A DNA stretch of 64,000 nt from assembly GCA_949987565.1 (NCBI GenBank), contig OX465110.1, forward strand, positions 15,106,290 through 15,170,289. Reading direction: 5' to 3'. The stretch comes from Luidia sarsii (taxonomy: Eukaryota; Echinodermata; Asteroidea; Paxillosida; Luidiidae). Of this stretch, positions 10,579-19,954 are shown one piece after another. The translations under genes were made by a program, and so were the position numbers. Below the pieces are notes generated by a model that was given only the letters and a program-made list of their open reading frames with translations, was not told where the DNA came from and ran no database searches. The stretch's first letter is position 1. Each line of letters starts with the position of its first letter.

Positions 10579-11149
10579 CTCGAAAAAGATTGTAGTCTGC
10601 AGAATTAGCCTTACTAAACAGGCCATCTTGTTGTAATCGGTCTCGGGGGAAGGTTTCTGTCCGCTTCTGTTTCTTCCGGCTCTCCAGCTCCTTGACTGCC
10701 TGGTCCTCGGCTATCTGAACTCTCTTCAACTGCTCTGCAGATTGGTTCTTGCTGTCTGCTCCATTTTCCAACTTCTGGACAGTCATCCAACCGGCTTTGC
10801 TGGAGTCTGCTATTTTAATTTTTCTTTTTCTGTCAGCGACAAGCTCTTCTGTTTCTTGTATAGCCTCTATAGCTTTCTGTATATCGCATTTTTTGAGCAA
10901 TGCAACTTTGATTTTGTTTAGAGCTGTTTTAATTTTTCCGCAAAATGTGAACTGAGCAGAATTCCCAGGCTTGGTCAGTTCCTTCGATTCGAGTTGGTTC
11001 TTTATTTCCTTGAGACTGCTATGCTCGTCATGGATCTTCGAAGAGTCCGCTAGTGCTTCGAATTTTCGGTCGAAATATGCTTGAAACTTCTGGAAGAGAA
11101 GCTCCGAACTTAAGGTCTCCGTAGACCCTTCTTGACTCTCCATTTCCAT
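10579..11149 (-). CDS. E2 gag-like protein, exon 1
   Basis: Open for 190 codons from an ATG at 11149, which sits 4 bp inside the end of repeat A1; the unspliced frame continues to 10532. The product is highly charged, rich in Lys, Glu and Gln. FQKFQAYFDRKFEAL near the start resembles the small helical opening of DIRS-like Gag proteins. Long Lys/Glu-rich segments in the middle should be coiled coil, and there is a basic KKQKR cluster near residue 165. The zinc knuckle expected at the C-terminus lies in the next exon. The frame is intact, unlike pol. The Gag identity rests on position and on the zinc knuckle, not on a domain I can name. Confidence 0.65.
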
Positions 11150-11152
11150 TTT

Positions 11153-11354
11153 TAACGTATGTCGTTACCCGGCAGCAGAAAAGACCTGAAGTGAGCACGC
11201 CTTGTATGCACTCGTTCTTATACTAGCACGCCTGATTGGATAACAATGCAAGGGAATATGTAGTGTGGCCAATAGCGCTCTTATTGGAATGCGACTCTTT
11301 AGACCGTGTAGCCACACCTATTCTCTTTCGTCATCCAACTCAACGAAACCAAAT
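11153..11354 (-). repeat. E2 terminal repeat A1 (5' half of split repeat)
   Basis: 202 bp matching 10204-10405. This is the 5' end of E2 and ends exactly where the E1 recombinase frame resumes (11355). A 5' promoter and leader would be expected here, but I see no defined signal. Confidence 0.93.
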
Positions 11355-11515
11355 ATTCGCTCAGGGCCGGCGGAGCTACTGCTGCCGCAAGGGCCGCAGT
11401 GAACGACAGGCTTTGGAAGAGGCATGGCAGGTGGCGTAGTGAGACCGCCAAGGATGGTTATGTTGAGGATAGCCTAGAACAGAGGCTGTCAGTCAGTCAA
11501 GCTTTAGGATTATAA
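11355..11515 (+). pseudogene. E1 tyrosine recombinase, 3' part
   Basis: The frame resumes with SLRAGGATAAA, then KRHGRWRSE (HGRW, the third box) and KDGYVEDSL, whose Tyr is the expected nucleophile. It stops with TAA at 11513-11515. Adding the base c at 7003 to attcg at 11355 makes cat-tcg, giving GLHSLR, the complete HxxR box. The two halves are therefore one gene split by E2. Confidence 0.92.
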
Positions 11516-12395
11516 CTTAATACGATTTTCTTTTGTATTGTGCGTCAAAAGAAGAAAAAGGTTAAGGCCGTATAAAATTGCATGCGTATGCATTCAGTGG
11601 GTAGACATCGTACAAGGAACCAAAGCAAAACGTATAATTATTTTCCCAAGTATTTTCCCCGCTCTTTTTAATTTATATTGCTGCCTGGCAAGCCGTTCAA
11701 GATTACAATGTATTTCTATGTGTTTGTTATGGTTTGATCAGAATAAGGTGGGTTTTAGAAGCTTTTCTTTTGCCCGCGGTACGGTTGTATAGCGGGCAAA
11801 TAATGTCTATTCGTTTAAAGGAAGGAATTCCGAAGCGGATTTATTAAGCAGCAGGACAAGGGCGGGCGTTGGTTAATTTGCATGCCGAAGAATGTGTATA
11901 TGGGGCAGAATGCGCAGGTAGTCGCATTCTAGCTTGCGACCCTGCTCAATGCAGTTCGGACACAATTTTTTGTTTTTGAGTAGTTTTGAGTAAGACGATT
12001 TATAAGTTTTAGAATCGTTCATCAGTTTTTCCAAAGAAGGATCAGGCTTTAGGGTTATTAGTCGGCGACTTGAAAGGTATTTCAATCATTATTGCATGTG
12101 TAAATATTTTTTCATGATTAATGTCGTACTTGTTGAACTTGTTATTTTTCGCCACAAAGGTTTTCCCTAGTTTTTGCTCATCGAGATTTATCTCTGGTTT
12201 TTAATCCTGTGGCGTTGTAATTGCAAGTCGTGTAATTGCAATTGCGAGTGGGTTTTTTCGGTGTATAATCCTACAGGCAAATGTAAATGGTACGGAATAA
12301 AGAGCCAGCTCCAACTGTTATTGCTGCCTGGCAAGCCGTTCCAGATTACAATGTATTTGTATGTGTTTGTTATGGTTTGATCGGAATGAGGTGGT
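11516..12395. repeat. E1 3' region with a direct repeat of about 80 bp
   Basis: A segment at 11673-11752 (ttgctgcctggcaagccgtt ... ataaggtgg) recurs at 12316-12395 with few differences. The first copy lies about 160 bp after the E1 recombinase stop. By analogy with E2 these could be split-repeat remnants of the E1 terminus, which is inference. In between is a 70-codon - strand frame (11873-12085) that I cannot identify, plus AT-rich sequence. Confidence 0.7.
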
Positions 12396-12404
12396 TATTA
12401 GAAT

Positions 12405-12587
12405 CGCAGTGGCTGTTGTTACGGCAGTCGTCCGTGTGGATCCCTGACTTGATTGTATTTCGTCAGCATTGCAGGCTGGTTGATCCAGTCTATTAGCTGA
12501 TAGTCTGGTTCCAAGAGCTAAACATCCTGACAAATACTGTGAAGTCAGGGAACCATGCGGACGACTGCCGTAACAACAGCCACTGCG
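12405..12587. mobile_element. 183-bp MITE, copy 1, with 9-bp target duplication
   Basis: The ends are inverted repeats of about 30 bp, from cgcagtggctgttgttacgg to its complement. The element is flanked by TATTAGAAT at 12396-12404 and 12588-12596. A short inner palindrome surrounds 'ctattagctgatag'. It has no coding capacity. A 9-bp duplication is usual for Mutator-like elements, but the TIR is not one I recognise. Confidence 0.93.
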
Positions 12588-12599
12588 TATTAGAATAGA

Positions 12600-12662
12600 C
12601 CTAGTACGCCCCCCATGAAAGATCGTCGCCCCCCCCCACTCGCCCCCCCCCCCCCCCACTGG
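12600..12662 (-). mobile_element. C-run transposon fragment
   Basis: Contains 'acgccccccatgaaagatcg' followed by C runs of 10 and 14. The layout resembles the element at 13560-13655, with C-runs next to a short 'ccatgaaa' block. Fragmentary. Confidence 0.4.
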
Positions 12663-12839
12663 GATTTGAGTTTTATCAATGAAAAACAAAAGAAAATCAA
12701 AACCACACAATTCTAAAGATAAATTAAGAACCCCATTATTACCTCAATTCATGTTTCTTTCGGTAGTAAAATAACTTGTAGTTGCTGAGCGCTGATGATC
12801 ATGCAGAGAGGCTTGAGTAGCGCAGCGTATACGTTCGTA

Positions 12840-12990
12840 GATGTACGTGTATGCAGCCATGCGGCCGCTATACACGTACTGTACATGTGCAGTACATGGA
12901 CAGTGTACATGTACACATGTACATTTACATGTACAGTACATGTACATGTAGTACAGTGTACATTGTACAGTGTGCAAGGACATGCATGTT
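12840..12990. repeat. GTACAT palindromic repeat cluster
   Basis: First dense cluster of tacatgtac/gtacatg units in the window, interspersed with acagtgtac. It is self-complementary, so ORFs appear on both strands as shadows. Confidence 0.9.
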
Positions 12991-13335
12991 ACGTCTTGTT
13001 GCAATGCTGCGCGTAGTCTGGCTTCGGCTCCACTGATCCTTTAGTGTCGCTATGGCTTCACCTTGAGATGGAAACCAGACCTAGACTTGACAATGTCTCT
13101 ATAAACGTCGCGAAGGGAAACGGTCATAATAAAATGCGCTACACTTCAGCCATTATCAGCCATTATCTGGATGCACGGTGCAATTAGCTTTCGATCGGTA
13201 CCGGTCGGTACTTTCATCGTTTCTCAGTTATAGTTCCATATCTCTGAATGTTGTTTCCGCGTAATTTGATATTATTCCTATAGTCATTAATTTTGAAAGT
13301 GGTATGGAAAGAAAGAGGGATATATAACAGGCTTA

Positions 13336-13500
13336 AATTTGAGGGTAATTTGTAACTTGGACCTGACAAGTCACCCTTTTTTATCGAATTTTGAAATGTT
13401 GAGGTTCGGGTGATGTGGGGTCCAAGTCGAACCGAGTCCAAACCCTGCTGGTGCGTAGTCCGAGTAACTTGGACACTTACAATCGCCCTTTTTAAACATT
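13336..13500. mobile_element. Two degenerate copies of the 'ccgagtaacttgga' foldback family
   Basis: 13341-13440 has 'gtaacttggacctgacaag' and ends 'ggggtccaagtcgaaccgag'. 13455-13500 has 'agtccgagtaacttggacac' and 'caatcgccctttttaaa'. Both match the perfect hairpin at 15537-15668 in part. Confidence 0.7.
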
Positions 13501-13544
13501 AAACCGTCTCCAAGGCAAAACTGAAAAAGCTTGAAAAATCGAAA

Positions 13545-13655
13545 AACCTTGAAAAACCGCCCAAATTACAGTCCGCCCCCCGCGAAATTTGGCAGCCCCC
13601 CCATCGCCCCCCCCCCCCCCATGAAAAAAATCCTGGCTACGCCGCTGATTGTGGC
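13545..13655 (-). mobile_element. Transposon end with C-run and 'cagcggcgtagccagga' terminus
   Basis: On the - strand the sequence begins cagcggcgtagccaggat, then ttttttcat and a G run of 15. I recall this terminal block as common to DNA transposons in many invertebrate genomes; the family name is not certain. Interior 'ccgcgaaatttggcagcccc' follows. Confidence 0.5.
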
Positions 13656-13798
13656 GACCCTGACCCGGTGCTTTCAAAGTTCCTGGCCTTGGCAGCGAGC
13701 GATCTAACTCAGGCCAAGAGCCTGAGCAGATGCGTTTCGGGGAAATCTACCGCCAGGCAATGGACACTCACCAAGGGACAAGCGGATTCAGACTAGTA
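13649..13798 (+). other. Short open frame, possible exon or transposon ORF remnant
   Basis: From about 13649 a frame reads DPVLSKFLALAASDLTQAK and then SLSRCVSGKSTARQWTLTKG, ending in TAG at 13794-13796. The sequence is not simple-repeat and looks protein-like, but it lacks a start and a known domain. It follows directly on a transposon end, so it may be a transposon relic. Confidence 0.25.
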
Positions 13799-13924
13799 CG
13801 CTGTACACAAACATGCAAGTCCATCAAGTCATAGACACAAAGGAATTACTTTAATCAACCACTTTAATCACAATTAAGCTAAGTTTGAAATATGAAGTCA
13901 GCCACTAATCCAATGCAACTCCAG

Positions 13925-14016
13925 AACTTAACCAGGTGTTCCCTTACACCTGCTACAGGTGCTCCTGCAGGTGTCCCTTTACACCTGCCCCAGGTGCTCC
14001 TGCATCAGGTGCACCC
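13925..14016. promoter_or_regulatory. E-box cluster (CAGGTG/CACCTG)
   Basis: Seven CAGGTG or CACCTG hexamers occur in about 90 bp, arranged as imperfect repeats of 'acctgc...caggtgctcctg'. CAGGTG is the core bound by Snail and E-protein bHLH factors. It may be only a short tandem repeat; no gene start is seen beside it. Confidence 0.4.
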
Positions 14017-14486
14017 TCGACTTTACGACCACTACTTATAGAGACATGCCTAGGATTTACTCCTTCAGACTACAGTTCCTGCATCTCCACTCTCCTGTAG
14101 TCTCAAACAAGACACCCGTGTATAAATCTAAATACTGTACCCGAAATACATGTAGAATCATTCTGACTGACCCGTACAATTAGCAGCTCTGGCTGTCAAG
14201 TGCTCGAACTTCCTCTGTGCACGAAACTTTCCTGGTTCTTGAAGCTCTACTGAAAATTGTAGTTTTGTCCTGCATTTCTCCTAACGTTTTTATTCTTAGC
14301 CAATTGGTTTTTCTGCTGAATTACCCCCAGAAAAAAAAGATGTGTGGCCGTCGACTGGTCGAACATATTATTTTCTACAAGGATTTGGGGAAGCGTTCCT
14401 CTCTTTCCACAGCCAATTAACTGACTCAGCCTGAGGGGCACATCTTGAGAGCCCTAACTCTTTCTGCAAAAGGTGATATACAAAAA

Positions 14487-14585
14487 TGTTGCAAACTGCT
14501 TACTGACTAAAATTACCAAAAAGTAAATCTAAAATTTAGTGTGCCTGACGTTTCGATCCTAGCAGGACCTTTCTCAAAGTTTCTG
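14487..14585. mobile_element. GAAAC-box hairpin repeat, copy 1
   Basis: Begins 'ttgcaaactgcttactgac', continues 'taaaattaccaaaaa', and ends 'cctgacgtttcgatcctag' plus 'caggacctttctcaaag'. The complement of the end holds GGTCC-TGCTA-GGATC-GAAAC, a short stem-loop followed by a GAAAC box. The same modules recur at 15990-16090, 35223-35410, 36318-36362 and in pieces near 29750, 30020-30200 and 53955. Confidence 0.85.
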
Positions 14586-15536
14586 CAAAACATCAGTTAA
14601 TTAGTTTTGATCAGTTGATTAGATCATGGACGAAGGAGATCATGGAGAATGATCAGATGTATGTCCATGGCCATAGACTGATAGAACTCCGTTCTTTCTT
14701 GGTGAACATCGACCTCAAGCGCTCGCGAGAGCGGACTGTACGTGGACTGGAGTCACTGGACTTGACCTGCATTCGACAGATGATTACTTGCAGACAAAAT
14801 CAACCAAGTTCGAATATCATGCAATTTTCATCTCGCCCCTACCCCAAAGATAATCAAATCGGTCCCACTACTGGTACTATACTGCGATGATTCAATAAAA
14901 AATTATTTTTACGACTTTTTTCCCCCTGATGGGGTAAGAGAGATGGGGTAACTAAGAATTAATAGGTTCGGGATTTTTTGTTGGGCCTGATGCCTTGGAA
15001 AATTTGGTACTTGATCATATTTTTTGTCAACGTGCAACTCTAATATAACCGCAATTCATCGTGAAAAGCTGTGTTGATAATAATTATTAGCAGTAGCCGT
15101 GCAAGTTATTGGTTGACCGTCAAAAATTAATAATAAAAATGTCAAAACGTAGCCGCACTTGTTGCACCCCGAAATCGTCCCACAGAAAAATTTGGTCTAG
15201 CGCCCTCTGTCGGCAAAACCGCGTCAGGCTGATCGGAAGAGCCGCTTATGGCTGAGGCCATAGCACGACGATCGTTGGCAACAATAGCTCAGTCTTGGAC
15301 GGTCCGATCCCTACCCCGTGTCCTTCCCACTCCAGTGACGACAGGGGAAGAGTCACTGAAACCAGAACTCCGCCGAGATCTCCACCCGTGGTTCGAGAAA
15401 GGACAGAGGTGAGTGATACGAGGACTGGCTCGAGCCAATTCGGAAGAGGAAAACGTGTCGGTGAGATGCAGAAGATGCGGGTGTCTTGGCGTATTTTCTG
15501 CTTTGGCCATACGTACGTAGTACTATACGGTGTAGG
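14586..15536. other. No confident gene; unassigned ORFs
   Basis: A + frame at 14615-14890 (91 codons) and an overlapping +/- pair at 15289-15540 are open but show no motif I recognise. 'tagcgccctctgtcgg' near 15199 is a short motif often seen at the ends of invertebrate retroposons. The rest is ordinary AT-rich sequence. Confidence 0.4.
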
Positions 15537-15668
15537 CTAGTCCGAGTAACTTGGACCCTTTCAATCGCCCTTTTTAAAAATTTTGAGGTTTCGGGCGATA
15601 CTATCGCCCGAAATCTCAAAATTTTTAAAATGGGCGATTGTAAGGGTCCAAGTTACTCCGACTAGGCG
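15537..15668. mobile_element. Near-perfect foldback element flanked by CTAG
   Basis: Two arms of about 62 bp (gtccgagtaacttggaccct ... tttcgggcgat and its complement) meet around 'actatcg'. They form an almost complete hairpin. CTAG lies at both outer edges. The symmetry suggests a recently inserted MITE or foldback element. Confidence 0.9.
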
Positions 15669-15669
15669 A

Positions 15670-15820
15670 AGGCCTGCTAGTGCTAATACTAGTAGTAATA
15701 CTATACTAGTATTAGTAATACAGTGGAGTATCTAAGTTCTAGACTATACTAATATAATAATTATTTATAGTACTTTACTACAATACTAGTCTATAGTCTA
15801 GACAAATGTACACGTACCTA
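15670..15820. repeat. TAGTA-rich simple sequence
   Basis: Many variants of actagtattagtaata, then 'ctatagtctagac'. AT-rich, palindromic and low complexity. Confidence 0.6.
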
Positions 15821-15984
15821 CGTACGTGCTGACTTACGTGACCAACCTGTACTTTCCTTTTCCAATTTTGAGACATGGGTGATGGGGGACTTCCTTTTCT
15901 TGAGTTTATCCAGGAAGGAGCAGTGTATTTCAGTTCGTATTACGTTTATAATTATATTGTATCATTTGCAAATGAAATACACAA

Positions 15985-16092
15985 ATGTTTGCAACAACTG
16001 CTTACTGACTAAAATTACCAAAAAGGCAAAATGCAAATCTTAAGAATTAGTGAGCCTGACGTTTCGATCCTAGCAGGACCTTTCTCAAATGT
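15985..16092. mobile_element. GAAAC-box hairpin repeat, copy 2
   Basis: Same modules and same orientation as 14487-14585: 'gcttactgactaaaattacc', then 'gagcctgacgtttcgatcct' and 'agcaggacctttctcaaa'. Confidence 0.85.
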
Positions 16093-16117
16093 TTTACAAA
16101 TGGTTAAATAAATAAAA

Positions 16118-16300
16118 CGCTGTGGCTGTTGTTACGGCAGTCGTCCGTGTGGTTCCGTGACTTGATTGTATTTCGTCAGCATTGCAGGCTGGTTGAACCA
16201 GTCTATTAGCTGATAGTCTGGTTCCAAGAGCTAAACATCCTGACAAATACTGTGAAGTCAGGGAACCACACGGACGACTGCCGTAACAACAGCCACTGCG
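16118..16300. mobile_element. 183-bp MITE, copy 2, with 9-bp target duplication
   Basis: Nearly identical to 12405-12587 and of the same length. It is flanked by TAAATAAAA at 16109-16117 and 16301-16309. The two copies with different 9-bp duplications define the element ends precisely. Confidence 0.94.
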
Positions 16301-16649
16301 TAAATAAAATGTGAGTTTTTTTGTACTGGCTAGTACCAGTACCACTTTCTTGTTTTACATTTCCATATACCTGTACAATTATTATAGTCCCGCTTACTGG
16401 TCCGCTAGGAGGAGCTCCTCTGAAACAATTTGTGTGTTGATCTGTCGCACTAGCATCCCACCGTGCCTAAAGTACACTCATTCTCAACAGATGGCCTTAA
16501 AACTGTGCCTGAAATCGAGTCAAAAGATTCAATAAAAGCACCTGCCGGATTCTACACACCTTATGTCAAGACGAACAAGTGGTATTTCAGCGGTACTAAC
16601 TTACAATTAATTTTTGGATTGCAATTTCGACAAAATGTCTCCTATGTCA

Positions 16650-16725
16650 GCATCGGACTAGTCCGAGTATCTTGGACCCTTACAATCGGCCTTTAAAAAA
16701 AAATTAGGGGTCGGGCAATTGTAGT
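16650..16725. mobile_element. Fragment of the 'ccgagtaacttgga' foldback family
   Basis: Holds 'ctagtccgagtatcttggac', 'ccttacaatcggcctttaaa' and 'ggtcgggcaattgtag', that is, one arm and a degraded part of the other. Confidence 0.7.
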
Positions 16726-16935
16726 GTCAAAGGAATCCTGCTGGGAAACCCGGTAAGTAACTACATGTGTTTGACTCCATGACTACCCCCGACCAAAACC
16801 CCCAGATCTTACCCTGAAATCACCTGTGAAACCGTCCCACGCACCCATCTTTGGATTAAGTGAGAATCACTAATTTCAATACTGGTCATTTATTTTGTTT
16901 AAATACTCACGTTTGGGGAAAAAGGAAAAAAATTT

Positions 16936-17256
16936 CCTCAGGTTATCGAAAAGATTCTCTCCCGTCCGACGAGCCAAAATGCGGCAGCCATCTCTGATTT
17001 CAAATTGAAACGGTATACACGCAAATTGATAATGTTTTGGGCGACCATAGTACACACAAATCGATGACGTTTTAGGCGACCATAGGAGTCAACGCATGCT
17101 TGCGTGCGCAAACACACAGACCCAATGCGCACATGGACCTGTCAAAACTTCATTGATTTACCTGTACATAAAAATTTACCGTTTTGATTTGAAATCAAAG
17201 ATGGCCGCCGCATTTTGGCTCGTCGGACGGGAGAGAATCTTCTCGATAACGTTTAT
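16936..17256. mobile_element. Foldback element with arms of about 80 bp
   Basis: The left arm (16936-17016) and right arm (17172-17256) are inverted copies: 'ttatcgaaaagattctctcc' against 'gggagagaatcttctcgata'. Both arms contain the complement pair of gatggc(c/t)gccgcattttgg, a YY1-like AAGATGGC core. The unique centre of about 155 bp holds two 'gcgaccata' repeats. Open frames across the arms encode the same short peptide from both strands, a by-product of the symmetry. Confidence 0.85.
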
Positions 17257-17394
17257 ACACTGTGTACCGGTACACGATGTAAAATCTAATCATGCGCTTT
17301 AGCAATGAGACCACATACAAACTATATTACACGAAGACTGGGTACTAGACGTTGTTTTGTTTAAAAAGTGGTGTTCTGATGGTGGTACTATACA

Positions 17395-17935
17395 TGACAT
17401 GTACAAATATATACATGTATGCCGGTAACTTACTAAAATACTAGGTGTAAGCAGTAAAATCTGAAACCTCTCTTGTGCAGAGTGTGATGGTCGGAAGGAA
17501 AAAGTCAGTCTTGTGTTGCAAAATACGGTAATGCAATGCCCTTTGTCCGTGACAAGGAAATGATTTACTACGTGTACATTGTACATGTACTGTATACCTA
17601 TGTACATTCATATTAGTGGAAACTGTATACTGCTTTGGGTGTGTACACAATGTACACGTGTACATTTAATATGCACTGGTATTTTTCCTTACCTGTTTTG
17701 TGTAAGAAGGAGCACTCTTCTATTGTACATGTGTAAATGTATGTACATGTATTTCTCTGGAGTTTTCTGGCCAATTTTCTGTACACGTACAAAACTTTAT
17801 GGTTGCCATGGTTGTACAGGTTCATTTAAATGCATTTTGAGGGATGATGTGTTGAGGGACGACTGGGACGTGTACTTGTGGACGTTGTGGGGATGTGGAC
17901 GTTGTTCTTGTACATGTACATGTACTGTAAAGCAC
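17395..17935. repeat. Scattered GTACAT repeats
   Basis: Numerous single gtacatgtac-type units and variants such as tgtacacgtgtaca in otherwise unremarkable DNA. ORFs here are shadows. Confidence 0.7.
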
Positions 17936-18237
17936 AGGGAAATTTTGGGGAAAAGATTTGGGGAAAGAATCAGACAACTAAAAAATTCCCTTCAAATTAG
18001 TGCAGTTCTAGTTCTACACATGTTCATAGCGAGGTGAGCAGCCTCATGTTTCAATACCGAGGAAAAACCCTCTTGTGGAGAGCTCAATAGTTTGGCCTCA
18101 TCCATAAAACCAGCTGAACTACTGTAGCACTGCCATGAAAAATGGCCTAGATATTATGTTACCCAGCAATGAAATTCAAATGTGGGAACCTTACACTGAC
18201 TGGACCTGTACTGTATGTATGTACTTGCCACTGCACT

Positions 18238-18685
18238 TGCCACTGTATGGCTGTTTGGACTGTCCAAATAATCGCGATACGAATTGCCATTAAAAACAGG
18301 GCTTTTTTGCTCACATTGATACAGACCACAAAATCCCCGTGTACTTGCGAGCCAATTGTGGTTAGGAGTTGTGGTCAAATGGTGGGTGTGGCCTTGAGTC
18401 TGGCCCATGCAGGGAGAGGTACATGTACATGTATACAGCATTAAAAACAAAAAGAGCAACGGGGTAGAAGAGAGAAAGACACAAACATGCTGCGTTGGTG
18501 AATTGACTACTGTGTCCCAACCTGGTGAAACGACCCATTTAAACAAGCATGACACTTCCTGTCAATGAGCAATGAGCATCAGCAATAAATGTGATTATTT
18601 GGAAAAAGTCCAAGTCGCGATTCAAATCCCACGTGATCCAAAAAATTGCGTTTATTTGGGACAGTGGAAACGGCCCTTGTATAAC
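18238..18685. mobile_element. Inverted-repeat element with 'aatcgcgat...gaattg' ends, copy 1
   Basis: The left part reads 'ggactgtccaaataatcgcg' and the right part ends 'tttatttgggacagtgg' then 'aaacggcccttgt'. Inner blocks 'gcgagccaattgtggttag' and 'tggtcaaatggtgggtgtgg' recur at 43290-43350. It is a non-autonomous DNA transposon by appearance. The target duplication is not clear. Confidence 0.7.
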
Positions 18686-18962
18686 ATGTGTACGGTATGT
18701 GAGAACTTACTGTACGGCAAATGTTGAGACCAGGTTTGAGAATCAGAAGTGCAGTGAGAAATCACACAAACACGGTTACGTTTCTGGGGAAATTGGGCAA
18801 AAAGTGAATATTTAAGCATACAGTACTGGTACAAACCAACCTTGTAAATTTTATTTGTGCAGCTCATTTTTTGTGTGGATTCAGGATTGATATAAAAAAG
18901 AAGTCTTAATCACATACAGTATGCGCACAAGTTTGAATGTGAAAGAACATGAGAAGGTGACA

Positions 18963-19160
18963 AAATTGAAGCGTGGAAATACATTCATGTACATTACATA
19001 TTTATAGATCTAGTTTTCGGAATAGAGCCTCTGAAATGTATACATGTACATGTACAATGTACATGTATGATTGTACACTACTAGTGCCACTAATGAACCG
19101 CTTAAATCAACATTTGATCATGCTACATGTATGTGTACATGTACATTGTGTAAAGCACAA
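18963..19160. repeat. GTACAT repeat cluster
   Basis: Tandem tacatg units at 19036-19070 and 19125-19150, with isolated units around them. Confidence 0.8.
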
Positions 19161-19954
19161 TGCCTACTAAAGTTGCCGCTCATTTTACAACATAAGCAAG
19201 TCAAACGCATATCTGAATACAAGCCGAATGCAATAAACATCCCATGAAATATGCCTGCCAATCCCCCTTTTTTCAACCAAGGAAGAGTTTTTACCCCTAT
19301 TTGTAATCATGTAATGTACTGCACCTTCCCAGGAGTCAAGCAAACAGTGTTTGGATTTGAAGATGTTGGGGTAGCCTGAAATTACATGTCCATATATACC
19401 GGTAGGCCAGAGTTCATGTAGCGGTATGTACACATTTACCTTACAGTAACTTGATTTATGATCGAGCAGGGTCAAAAGTGTCAAGCTAAGGGTGACATTT
19501 TTCATTTTGTTTTCCTTTTCAGGGGCTGGGAAGTTAACCATTTTGCAAGGCAAATGGTGTCGTGGCATTGTGTTACCCAAGTTGCCTTAGACCCAGTTGC
19601 TGGCACCTTCCCCAGTGAAAAATGATCTCTGTCTAATGACATAAACTCGTGTGACATGATATTTTTTTTATAATGCGAGTCCCACAGCACTGAGCAGAAG
19701 CGCCATGTAGTGTGATAGGGTGATTAGTCAGTGTGGCAGACTCCAGGGATAGGCAGTGCACTGAAGTGCACGCTTTGACACTCCACAAATCTTATTTGCT
19801 AGACACATGTAGGCCATGGTGAAGCAAAGGCTTGCCTCAGACGTTGACTCACTTGGTCAATCAAACATTGAACTTTGACAACGTTGACTGTCTTGCCTGC
19901 TGGTGTTGTAGAGTCACTAGAGTGTAGTGTAGACGCATTAGTTTGATGTGTTAC

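Larger units (their letters stand above)
7004..11354 (-). mobile_element. E2: PAT-like YR retrotransposon nested in the E1 recombinase gene
   Basis: Length 4351 bp. Read on the - strand the order is A1 (11354-11153), gag exon, B1A2 (10531-10204), zinc knuckle and RNase H, connector, recombinase, a tandem-repeat 3' region, and B2 (7129-7004). The A copies are about 202 bp and the B copies about 126 bp. The complete repeat B1A2 is internal and its two halves are split to the two ends, as known for PAT-like elements. The junction caaat|tttcg occurs inside B1A2. The outer ends are exactly tttcg at 7004 and caaat at 11354. The flanks join with no duplicated base, as expected for YR integration. 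The reverse transcriptase is absent and the pol frames are broken, so this copy cannot be autonomous. Confidence 0.88.

Noticed and set aside
11873..12085. 70-codon - strand ORF with CPNC near its end, as a zinc-binding gene
   Set aside because: Lies in the E1 3' region between repeats, has only one CxxC pair and no known domain.
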